Below, one piece after another: positions 1 to 5,575 of a stretch of 5,575 bases of DNA. Origin of the DNA: Acidobacteriota bacterium. Its GTDB lineage: Bacteria > Acidobacteriota > UBA6911 > RPQK01 > JAPXNP01. The notes beneath the pieces were generated by a model. It made no database searches and had not been told where the DNA came from. It worked only from the letters and a program-made list of their open reading frames with translations. Both the position numbers and the translations under genes were made by a program. Within the stretch, counting starts at the first letter, position 1. The number at the start of each line of letters is the position of its first letter. The stretch is from assembly GCA_030614585.1 (NCBI GenBank), contig JAUWTT010000309.1, positions 1 through 5,575 of the forward strand, given 5' to 3'.

Positions 1-126
1 AAGAGTCTCCCTCCGTTTGGCCGCGCAGGCGGCCTGCCGGCCCTCGCGGATCGCCTCGAAAAACCCTTGTACGCCAAATAGATTCATATCGACGTTTTGC
101 GCGTCAATCACAGCAGGCTGCTTCAC
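1..126 (-). CDS. Partial 5' end of an unrecognised protein (42 codons, runs off the left edge)
   Basis: On the minus strand a GTG at 126-124 opens a frame that stays open to base 1. The start is chosen because GGAGG at 137-133 lies six bases upstream, an ideal Shine-Dalgarno distance. An in-frame ATG at codon 14 has no comparable ribosome site. The peptide begins MKQPAVIDAQNVDMNLFGVQ and ends with a basic, helix-like stretch (EGRQAACAAKRRETL). I do not recognise the family. The basic tail and the palindrome just upstream would suit a TetR-type regulator whose helix-turn-helix lies beyond the window, but no HTH is visible, so this is only a hypothesis. The first codons overlap the end of the twin-arginine-like ORF at 104-279 in another frame. 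It is transcribed divergently from the enzyme genes. Confidence 0.5.
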   Translation of the reverse strand, partial: MKQPAVIDAQNVDMNLFGVQGFFEAIREGRQAACAAKRRETL

Positions 127-132
127 CTTTTG

Positions 133-137
133 CCTCC
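133..137 (-). promoter_or_regulatory. Shine-Dalgarno of the left minus-strand gene
   Basis: GGAGG read on the minus strand, followed by six bases (CAAAAG) and then GTG at 126. This site decides the choice of a GTG start over the ATG thirteen codons further in. Confidence 0.55.
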
Positions 138-141
138 AATA

Positions 142-161
142 AAAAGTGACTGGTCACTTTT
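142..161. promoter_or_regulatory. Perfect 9-2-9 inverted repeat, candidate operator
   Basis: The arms AAAAGTGAC (142-150) and GTCACTTTT (153-161) are exact reverse complements around a two-base centre. The repeat ends four bases upstream of the Shine-Dalgarno of the minus-strand GTG gene, a typical place for an autoregulatory operator. A TGAC-NN-GTCA core is the kind of site bound by some TetR-family repressors; that is a family-level resemblance, not an identification. The alternative is a hairpin with an eight-base-pair stem and four-base loop flanked by A and T runs, which could act as a weak bidirectional terminator. The stem is AT-rich at its base, so I favour an operator. Confidence 0.5.
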
Positions 162-473
162 GCCGACCTGCCCCCGAAGGCTTTTCCCCCTAAACCCAGC
201 ACAGCAGGCGCGATGGCGGCCGCAACGGCACTCTGTCGAAAGAAATCACGACGAGTTGCTCCACTATTCTTGATTCCATCGTCTCCTACTTGTTCCGGGT
301 TGACTAAATCGATTCTGTTAGCTGTAACCCCCGGCGCCACCATTGTCACGAGAAATGACATGGAACTCAATCGCCAGTTGCAAAACCCACACCTTCCGAC
401 ACTGCCAACAGGTTACAAGCCCTCCGACGCCTGAATAGGAGGATATGCTCGATCCCCTCACCCTGCCTTACTA

Positions 474-486
474 CCCTATGATAGGG
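474..486. promoter_or_regulatory. 13-bp palindrome CCCTATGATAGGG, candidate operator
   Basis: Six-base arms CCCTAT and ATAGGG are perfect reverse complements around a single G. It lies about 55 bases upstream of the lyase-like start codon and five bases before a TTGACT hexamer, where an activator or repressor of the enzyme genes could bind. CTACCCTA, which overlaps the left arm (471-478), recurs at 514-521 over the proposed -10. No regulator family can be assigned from so short a site. Confidence 0.35.
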
Positions 487-491
487 CGGCG

Positions 492-520
492 TTGACTCAC
501 ATCCCGACTCGATCTACCCT
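492..520 (+). promoter_or_regulatory. Possible sigma-70-type promoter for the enzyme genes
   Basis: TTGACT at 492-497 matches the -35 consensus at five of six positions. Exactly 17 bases later TACCCT (515-520) occupies the -10 position with a poor three-of-six match. Transcription would start near 527, giving a very short leader of about 14 bases before the ATG at 541. The good -35, the exact spacing and the adjacent palindrome favour it; the weak -10 argues against it or suggests an activator is needed. Confidence 0.3.
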
Positions 521-540
521 AAGATGGAAAGTTACAAGAT

Positions 541-2835
541 ATGGTGAAAGTCCCGTTTTTGTTCGGCACCCTTCTTATACTCACTCTTTCAGTTTCAGCG
601 AAACCCCAGCCCCTGGTAGAACTCACTATTAAGGAGAGGGCGAGCGTGGATCGGGAGGCGGAGCCGGTTACAGGTGGCGTTCCTCTACCACTCGGTCGGA
701 TCAAGAGTCCGAGCGAGTTACAGCTACTTGACCAAAAGGGAAATCCACTGAGTGTGGAGATTCAAGCGGTGAATCGCTGGTGGAAAGACAATAGTCTCAA
801 ATGGATCCACCTCCATTTTCAGACGAGCCTTTCGGCGAACAGCCGGCAGAAGTTCACACTGGTCAGGAAAGAGACACCAAGCTCCACCGATACTAAGTTG
901 CAGGTTGATGAGAGCGGCGATCAAATCGAAATAGCTACGGGACCGCTAACATTCACTGTCCGGAAAAAGGGCTTCAACGGCATAGCTGAGGCCTGGCTGC
1001 ACGGCGAGCAATTAGTGAGAAACCACGAAGGTGGATTGGTGATGAAAGCTGCTGGAGAGATCTATCGCAGCAGTCTGGACAATACCAGCCAGGTGGAGAT
1101 TGAGAAGCGAACCCCTCTCTACGTGAGGATAAAAGCGGAAGGGACATTGAAAGCGATCGGGGGCAAGGAAGGGTTCGACTATCTTTGCCGTCTTACTGCC
1201 TTTAGGGGCTTGTCGCGAGTTGAAAGCCAGATTACTGTCTTCAACACGATGGGACCTGCCCGAGAGGATCATGTTGCACTGGATGCCCTGCAATGGGAGA
1301 TACCGACAACCCTGTCTGAGCCTCGTGTCCTTCTGGGAGGTGACCAGCAGATCTATCAGGCACAGCTTCGGAGTGAGGAAGTGGCTTGGATCTACCAGAA
1401 AGACTCGGATGAGTACCGGGTGGGTGGAGTGTTGAACGGAAAGGGACGAGGTAAGAGCACCAAACCCCTCTCGACCGGATGGATCGATGCCACCGGGCAA
1501 AGAGGCGGAGTTGCTGCCGGGGTCCGCTGGTTCTGGCAGTTACACCCCAAAGTTCTGCAAGTGGATGGCGGAGGGAATCTGCGCGTAGGTCTCTACCCGG
1601 AAGTGCATCAGCCGTTGGATATCTACACCGGGGTCTCTCGGACCCATGACTTACTGTTCTACTTCCATTCTGCAGCGGAGGACGAAAGACGACTCCGGGA
1701 TATTTTTGCCGGTTTCCAGAAACCCCTCCAAGCGATGGCACCTGTCAGATGGTATTCGCGAGATACCGGTGCATTTGGCAGACTGGTTGACGCCGATCCA
1801 GAGCTTTTTGGAGAAAACTGGCCTTTGGTCCAGAAATATCTTTCCTGGTGGAGAGCTAACTTCGATCATCTCAAGCAGGCCCGCGATGGCCGCCAACTGA
1901 GGGGTATTTATCGAGATGCTTACGGATGGCTGGACTTCGGAGACGGCCTTCACTGGGCATGGGAGAAGGGCAATGCGGAGCCAAGGAATCTTGCCTGGGC
2001 CGGTAACTACTATGATTTCCCACACGCCTCTCTTCTTCATTTCCTCTTGACCGGCCGTTGGGATTACTTCGACTACTTTGTTGAGCACAGCCGGCATCTG
2101 GCGGACATTCATATGGTTCACTATGACCCCGATCCAATGTTCATCGGAAGTAATCGGTATTGTCCACCCACCGACCACGTTCGTATGGATCCAGGAAGAA
2201 ACAGCCATTACACGGCCGCCAAGGTATATGTCTCCAACACCTTCAATCACCACAAGACTCAGAGCCTCTTCGAGAAGTACCTACTGACGGGCGACCCACA
2301 CGCTTTGGACTCGGCTCGTAAGGGTCTGGATTACGCTTTCCGATACCAAGGAGCAGATGAATCATACAATCAGCCGAGGGGCCCCGGACACCAGCTGCTG
2401 ACCTTACTTGCCGGTTACGAACTGACAGGAGAAAAGAAGTATTTGGATCGTTGCCGTCCGATTATCGAGGCGGGAACGAGAGTACAGGAGAAGTATCAGG
2501 GAGCGTTCACGCCTTCTAGAGGAGCTCGGTTTCAGTTCGGTATCGCTTTGGAAGGACTGCGCTCCTACTATGAGGTATCAGGTGATGAATCGATACCACC
2601 TATGATCCAGCGGGCCATTGACTATTTGATGGCCGAGGAGGTCCGGACCTCCAATCTGGCTCATGCGTGCGGGTTTCTCTTTTCCAGAACTGGCGACCGG
2701 AGATATCTCGATTACGGGATCCAGATGATCGAACGAGATGTGGTCTTCGACCATCCAGTCAAGAACACGGCTTTAGGACTGCGTAGTACGCCCTATTTTC
2801 TCTTTTACCTCCAGCCGGAGGTGGATTTCCGGTGA
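541..2835 (+). CDS. Secreted PcRGLX/YetA-like protein, exo-rhamnogalacturonan-lyase-like (PL26-type architecture)
   Basis: This is a 764-residue protein with a Sec signal peptide: hydrophobic core at about residues 5-17 and a Val-Ser-Ala cleavage site after Ala20. The start is secure because an in-frame stop lies at 520-522; only weak GGAAAG (526-531) serves as ribosome site. Residues about 24-108 resemble the RIFT-barrel N-terminus of PcRGLX/YetA proteins (GGVPLPLGRI near 45, WWKDNSLKWIHLHF near 80). About 120-385 look like the central beta domain. About 400-762 look like the alpha/alpha toroid, with GNYYDFPHASLLHFLLTGRW (488-507), HYDPDP (527-532), CPPTDHVRMD (541-550) and NHHKTQ (569-574). 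The known fungal member is an exo-acting lyase on rhamnogalacturonan I, releasing unsaturated disaccharides; whether this homologue shares that substrate is unproven. The length is somewhat below the roughly 850 residues of better-known members. It is followed on the same strand by a GH20 gene. Other toroid lyase or hydrolase activities remain possible. Confidence 0.75.
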   Translation: MVKVPFLFGTLLILTLSVSAKPQPLVELTIKERASVDREAEPVTGGVPLPLGRIKSPSELQLLDQKGNPLSVEIQAVNRWWKDNSLKWIHLHFQTSLSANSRQKFTLVRKETPSSTDTKLQVDESGDQIEIATGPLTFTVRKKGFNGIAEAWLHGEQLVRNHEGGLVMKAAGEIYRSSLDNTSQVEIEKRTPLYVRIKAEGTLKAIGGKEGFDYLCRLTAFRGLSRVESQITVFNTMGPAREDHVALDALQWEIPTTLSEPRVLLGGDQQIYQAQLRSEEVAWIYQKDSDEYRVGGVLNGKGRGKSTKPLSTGWIDATGQRGGVAAGVRWFWQLHPKVLQVDGGGNLRVGLYPEVHQPLDIYTGVSRTHDLLFYFHSAAEDERRLRDIFAGFQKPLQAMAPVRWYSRDTGAFGRLVDADPELFGENWPLVQKYLSWWRANFDHLKQARDGRQLRGIYRDAYGWLDFGDGLHWAWEKGNAEPRNLAWAGNYYDFPHASLLHFLLTGRWDYFDYFVEHSRHLADIHMVHYDPDPMFIGSNRYCPPTDHVRMDPGRNSHYTAAKVYVSNTFNHHKTQSLFEKYLLTGDPHALDSARKGLDYAFRYQGADESYNQPRGPGHQLLTLLAGYELTGEKKYLDRCRPIIEAGTRVQEKYQGAFTPSRGARFQFGIALEGLRSYYEVSGDESIPPMIQRAIDYLMAEEVRTSNLAHACGFLFSRTGDRRYLDYGIQMIERDVVFDHPVKNTALGLRSTPYFLFYLQPEVDFR

Positions 2836-2910
2836 AGGGAAACAACCGCTGCCGACAAAAATGTAGTCCAGATCCGATGAATACCCTGAACCTGGGCTTG
2901 GGGGTTAATC

Positions 2911-3139
2911 ATGAAGAGACGTGTTTTGAGGCCTTTTCTTGGATTCTTCTTGTGCATACTGATTGCAGCATCTCTGAATCCCGGAGGTCCGCTTCAAGGT
3001 CCCAGGTTGCAGGCCGGTCTTGCTCATCCAGCTGCAAAACCGAAAGTATGTCTCCAGCTTGCGTGAACGGCTAGCGGGTTGGATCCAGGAGATACTGACG
3101 ATTGAATCCAGCATGTACGGAGAGATCAGAGTCAACTGA
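2911..3139 (+). pseudogene. Frameshifted remnant of a small or truncated secreted-protein gene
   Basis: An ATG at 2911, six bases after GGGGG (2900-2904), starts a 51-codon ORF ending at 3066. Its first residues, MKRRVLRPFLGFFLCILIAA, form a good Sec signal peptide, but the rest (Gly/Pro/Ala-rich, ending KVCLQLA) looks out of frame. The frame one base over is open from 2978 to a TGA at 3137-3139 and encodes a more protein-like stretch, including RPVLLIQLQNRKYVSSLRER and then WIQEILTIESSMYGEIRVN. The simplest reading is a signal peptide and a C-terminal piece of one gene joined by a frameshift, perhaps with internal loss. The family is unknown. It sits between the two enzyme genes on the same strand, so it may have been a third gene of the locus. 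The alternative is an intact 51-residue secreted peptide. This entry also covers most of the 344-base spacer 2836-3179; I see nothing supportable in 2836-2899. Confidence 0.4.
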
Positions 3140-3168
3140 GTTACGAACAGACTTCTTATGCTTCAGGT

Positions 3169-3176
3169 GAGGTGAT
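3169..3176 (+). promoter_or_regulatory. Strong extended Shine-Dalgarno of the GH20 gene
   Basis: GAGGTGAT matches eight consecutive bases of the ideal complement to the 16S rRNA 3' end. The GAGG core is seven bases from the ATG at 3180. It confirms the start and is much stronger than the ribosome site of the upstream lyase-like gene, so the GH20 may be translated more efficiently per transcript. Confidence 0.65.
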
Positions 3177-3179
3177 GTC

Positions 3180-5369
3180 ATGAAAAAGTTTTGTATCACT
3201 CATGTTTTTCTACTCATCAGCTTCTTTTTCTTCCAACCGATCATTGGGGAACCTTTACCCACCGAACTTCGCCTAAGGGGATATGCAGTGATTCCTACGC
3301 CTCGAGAGGTGATTGTGGGAGCGGCAGATATCGAGATCGACCAGACTTGGGTCTGCTGCGGTGGAAAGCTCAAGAACGATCACATCGCCATTGACATGCT
3401 GACGGATGATTTGGCGGGGTTTTGGGGACTTAAGCTCTCTGAGGGAACGGCAAACAGTCGGAGCATGCGCTTGGCAGTTCGTGCCGAAACTGTTCAAACT
3501 GGTCAAACTCCTGCCATCGATCAACAGGCTTACTTCCTTAAGATCAAACCCGACGCAATCGAAATCATCGGCAATAGCGATCAAGGCTTGTTCTATGGAG
3601 TGCAGACACTTCTGCAACTGTTGAAGAGAGGAACCCAAGGTCAAATCGTTGTACCTGAGATCGAAATTAGAGACTGGCCTAGCTATGAGCTGAGGTTTCT
3701 ACACTGGGATACCAAGAACCATCAGGACTACATCAATACTCTCAAGAATTATCTCGACTGGGCCGCCCGATTCAAAGTCAACATGATAAGTTTTGAAGTC
3801 TGGGATAAGTTTCAGTTTCCCAGTCACCCAGTTATAGGTGTCCCGGGGGCTTTCACCAGCAGGCAACTGCAGGAAATTGTCGACTATGGATTAAAGCGGT
3901 TCATCCAGGTCGTTCCCAATATTCAAGCTCCCGCTCATTTTCAGTGGGTCCTGAAGCACCCTGAGTATGCTCATCTACGTGCCGATGGAAGCGACTACCA
4001 GGCATGCATGTGCGATGAAGAGACTTACAAGCTGATTTTCTCGTTGTATGAAGACATCATTAAGGCGACTCGGGGAGTTGACTATTTTCACGTCTCCTCC
4101 GATGAAGTGTACTACTCAGGTATTTGTATTAAATGCGATCGCCCCTATACCCCCGAGAACAGGAGCTTGACCTGGGTGGAGTTTGTTCAGCGAGCTCACG
4201 AGTTCTTGAAGAATCGGGGTCGCAAAGTACTGATCTGGGCTGAGTGGCCGCTGATGCCGGAACATGTTGCTCTTCTCCCGCACGAGATCATTGACGGCGT
4301 GCTGGGTAACGACTACTTTGTTGGGCGGATTCCTGCCGTTACTCGCAGACAATACATAGAAGAGGAGAACCGTCAGGGGATCAGGCAGTTAGCCTATACC
4401 GCTCAGACAGCCGGTCTGGCCCCTATGAATTTCCGATCCAACTGGGCAAACCTGAAGAGTACCTTTGAAATGATCTCTTCTCAGGCTTGGCAGGGGAACC
4501 CTATTGGAGTTTTTGGCGCCGCCTGGGATGACCGCGGACCCCACAGTGAGTTCTACTGGCTTGGTTGGTCGCAAGTGGCCCAATATGGTTGGACACATGA
4601 AACGCCTTCCGTCGCTCAGCACGTGGAGGAGTTTATCGAGATCTATTACGGTCCGCGTGTACGGGACATCGTAGAGATTTACCAAGGCCTGGATAAACAA
4701 GCCGGCTTTCTGGAGCGTACGTGGGACCGGAACGTCTCCAGCGTCCCGGGACTCGGCACCACCAGAGGCAGCTACGGCTACTCCGCCGGTAAGTGGGACA
4801 AGCCGAGGCCTTTAAGGCATCAAACACTTCCACTTCCCGCTCTCCCTTACAGTGCTGGTCTGGATTTCATTCCAGTTTATGTAGGCAAGTATGGAGATTG
4901 GTCGGCAGAGGCGGAAGGGATGTTGCGGGAGACCACCGCTTTGAAATACCAAATCCAAGCCAATCTCCCAAGGGCAGACCGGAATCATTACAACCTGCAA
5001 GTGCTTCTGTCCGTCGCCGAGTTCACCAGATATCATGACCAGATGCTGGTCTCCATGAAAGAAATCGAGGAGAAGCTCGAGATAGCTCGACAAGCTGCTT
5101 CCCAGGGAAATTCAACCGATGCGGTTCAGGCGTTACTAGAGGCACATGAGCTGGCCGCAGCGGTATTCAAGGATCGACAGCAGACGTTTGCTTACTTCAG
5201 ATCAGTGTGGGGACAAAGCCGCAATCCTGAGAACCTCACCCGGGCCAGTCATTTCGAGAGAGAAGAGAGCGTCGATCTTGAAGGCTGGATGGCTGATCTG
5301 GTGATCGTTCTTAAGGGGTATGCAGATGCACACAACATTCCTTTCGAACAGATTCAGCCGTCTCCGTGA
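3180..5369 (+). CDS. Secreted GH20-type beta-N-acetylhexosaminidase-like protein
   Basis: This 729-residue protein has a phenylalanine-rich Sec signal peptide (residues 1 to about 23, MKKFCITHVFLLISFFFF, probable cleavage after Gly23). Residues about 33-165 fit the GH20b alpha/beta domain: GYAVIPTPREV near the start and GLFYGVQTLLQLL (136-148) near its end. About 168-495 fit the GH20 TIM barrel: LRFLHWD (171-177) carries the expected substrate-binding Arg172, YFHVSSDEV (302-310) gives the Asp308-Glu309 pair, LIWAEW follows at 351, and FGAAWDDRG (445-453) sits near the barrel end. In GH20 enzymes the Asp orients the substrate N-acetyl group and the Glu is the acid/base in removal of terminal GlcNAc or GalNAc. 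The usual HxGxDE reads HVSSDE here. Cysteines 276, 278, 316 and 319 bracket the catalytic motif. Residues about 500-729 are mostly helical and unassigned. Translation ends at tandem TGA codons. The fold is fairly sure; the substrate is unknown. Confidence 0.82.
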   Translation: MKKFCITHVFLLISFFFFQPIIGEPLPTELRLRGYAVIPTPREVIVGAADIEIDQTWVCCGGKLKNDHIAIDMLTDDLAGFWGLKLSEGTANSRSMRLAVRAETVQTGQTPAIDQQAYFLKIKPDAIEIIGNSDQGLFYGVQTLLQLLKRGTQGQIVVPEIEIRDWPSYELRFLHWDTKNHQDYINTLKNYLDWAARFKVNMISFEVWDKFQFPSHPVIGVPGAFTSRQLQEIVDYGLKRFIQVVPNIQAPAHFQWVLKHPEYAHLRADGSDYQACMCDEETYKLIFSLYEDIIKATRGVDYFHVSSDEVYYSGICIKCDRPYTPENRSLTWVEFVQRAHEFLKNRGRKVLIWAEWPLMPEHVALLPHEIIDGVLGNDYFVGRIPAVTRRQYIEEENRQGIRQLAYTAQTAGLAPMNFRSNWANLKSTFEMISSQAWQGNPIGVFGAAWDDRGPHSEFYWLGWSQVAQYGWTHETPSVAQHVEEFIEIYYGPRVRDIVEIYQGLDKQAGFLERTWDRNVSSVPGLGTTRGSYGYSAGKWDKPRPLRHQTLPLPALPYSAGLDFIPVYVGKYGDWSAEAEGMLRETTALKYQIQANLPRADRNHYNLQVLLSVAEFTRYHDQMLVSMKEIEEKLEIARQAASQGNSTDAVQALLEAHELAAAVFKDRQQTFAYFRSVWGQSRNPENLTRASHFEREESVDLEGWMADLVIVLKGYADAHNIPFEQIQPSP

Positions 5370-5395
5370 TGATGCTGGGAGTCTCCTGATTTTAC

Positions 5396-5575
5396 CTACT
5401 CGAGTGCATTTAGCAGCCAATCAACCTTCACTTCTGGCTGGGACACCTCCTGATTCAAAGCAAGCTGCTGAGGATGGGACCGGTATGCGTCGAAAGCCGG
5501 AGCAGAAGCATTCTTCACAATACTCTCCTCCACTCGACGATTTTGCCCATCGACCAGACCCTCCAACATTATTGC
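5396..5575 (-). CDS. Partial 3' end of an unrecognised convergent gene (59 codons)
   Basis: Read on the minus strand, a frame is open from base 5575 to a TAG at 5398-5396. It encodes a natural-looking, soluble C-terminus with segments LEGLVDGQNRRVEESIVKNA, APAFDAYRSHPQQLALNQEV and KVDWLLNALE. Amphipathic spacing, ordinary residue mix and the clean stop support real coding. No membrane segment or cofactor motif is visible, and I do not recognise the family; the beginning lies outside the window. It converges on the GH20 gene with only 26 bases between stop codons, so the two transcripts probably overlap at their 3' ends. Confidence 0.6.
   Translation of the reverse strand, partial: AIMLEGLVDGQNRRVEESIVKNASAPAFDAYRSHPQQLALNQEVSQPEVKVDWLLNALE

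Larger units (their letters stand above)
104..279 (-). pseudogene. Probable decayed start of a twin-arginine-exported protein
   Basis: A minus-strand frame encodes TRRDFFRQSA followed by a hydrophobic, alanine-rich run (AVAAAIAPAVLGLG) and KAFG. This closely resembles a Tat signal peptide; the twin arginines are the codons at 253-248. No start codon lies close upstream in that frame. An ATG at 279-277 preceded by AGGAG is in another frame that ends after 29 codons, so a single-base indel between the ATG and the arginines would restore a normal leader of about ten residues before the arginines. Downstream, only about 20 residues (ending GEAACCD) remain before a stop at 106-104. Tat leaders like this are common on secreted Gfo/Idh/MocA-type oxidoreductases, but too little of the mature part remains to assign one. 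The frame can also be opened by TTG at 370 or ATG at 343, giving a longer but unconvincing N-terminus. Confidence 0.35.
127..540. other. Divergent intergenic region between the left minus-strand gene and the lyase-like gene
   Basis: This 414-base stretch has no convincing intact gene. From left to right it holds the Shine-Dalgarno and palindrome of the minus-strand gene, the twin-arginine leader remnant, about 150 bases (roughly 300-440) in which I see nothing I can support, and then the palindrome and possible promoter in front of the enzyme gene. An AGGAGG at 437-442 is followed after only two bases by an ATG opening a 16-codon ORF, too tight for normal initiation. Confidence 0.5.

Noticed and set aside
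213..434. Plus-strand open frame of 73 codons in the left intergenic region
   Set aside because: It is the antisense of the twin-arginine-like segment; low-complexity, no ribosome site and no domain.
437..495. AGGAGG followed by a 16-codon ORF
   Set aside because: Only two bases separate the AGGAGG from the ATG, too short for normal initiation, and the peptide has no recognisable character.
1241..1741. Minus-strand open frame of 166 codons
   Set aside because: Arg/Pro/Ser-rich composition typical of antisense to a real gene, and fully inside the lyase-like coding region.
1651..2253. Minus-strand open frame of 200 codons
   Set aside because: It lies wholly inside the lyase-like gene, whose family features are clear on the plus strand; no ribosome site or recognisable domain supports it.
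2832..3074. Plus-strand ORF beginning GTGA at the stop of the lyase-like gene
   Set aside because: The overlap suggests coupling, but the product is an unnatural Ser/Cys/Arg-rich string; the other two frames here give a signal peptide and a protein-like tail.
2905..3135. Minus-strand open frame of 76 codons
   Set aside because: Antisense to the signal-peptide remnant; no start support or domain, although it stays open across the spacer.
5376..5392. Possible terminator (GGGAGTCTCC then TTTT)
   Set aside because: The stem is only three or four base pairs with a tiny loop, too weak to call.

Overview
The window carries two complete, tandem plus-strand genes for large secreted carbohydrate-active proteins. 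Both are flanked by minus-strand genes cut off by the window edges. No rRNA, tRNA, CRISPR array, transposase or insertion-sequence ends were seen. Sec signal peptides on both enzymes, a twin-arginine leader-like segment, moderate base composition and secreted polysaccharide enzymes would suit a free-living polysaccharide-degrading Gram-negative lineage such as Acidobacteriota, Planctomycetota or Verrucomicrobiota or a related candidate phylum. No marker gene fixes the taxon, so this is only an impression.

Layout. 1-126 (minus): the first 42 codons of a GTG-started gene with a good Shine-Dalgarno, running off the left edge. 127-540: an intergenic region holding a 9-2-9 inverted repeat just upstream of that gene, a minus-strand segment encoding what looks like a decayed twin-arginine signal peptide, and a second palindrome with a possible promoter facing the plus-strand genes. 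541-2835 (+): a 764-residue secreted protein resembling the PcRGLX/YetA family (exo-rhamnogalacturonan-lyase-like, PL26 type), with N-terminal RIFT-barrel, central beta and C-terminal alpha/alpha-toroid regions. 2836-3179: a spacer with a short signal-peptide ORF that appears frameshifted, probably the remnant of another secreted-protein gene. 3180-5369 (+): a 729-residue secreted GH20-type beta-N-acetylhexosaminidase-like protein with a visible catalytic Asp-Glu pair and an unassigned helical C-terminal part. 5396-5575 (minus): the last 59 codons of an unrecognised convergent gene, 26 bases beyond the GH20 stop.

How the genes may work together (inference). Both enzymes are predicted to leave the cytoplasm and could act in turn on one glycan that contains a uronic acid or rhamnose unit for the lyase-like protein and an N-acetylhexosamine for the GH20. 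No transporter, sulfatase, SusC/D pair or regulator is fully visible here, so the substrate is open. The most interesting items are this enzyme pairing, a CxC...CxxC cysteine tetrad bracketing the GH20 catalytic motif, the histidine-rich toroid of the lyase-like protein, the two palindromes, and the two decayed ORFs.
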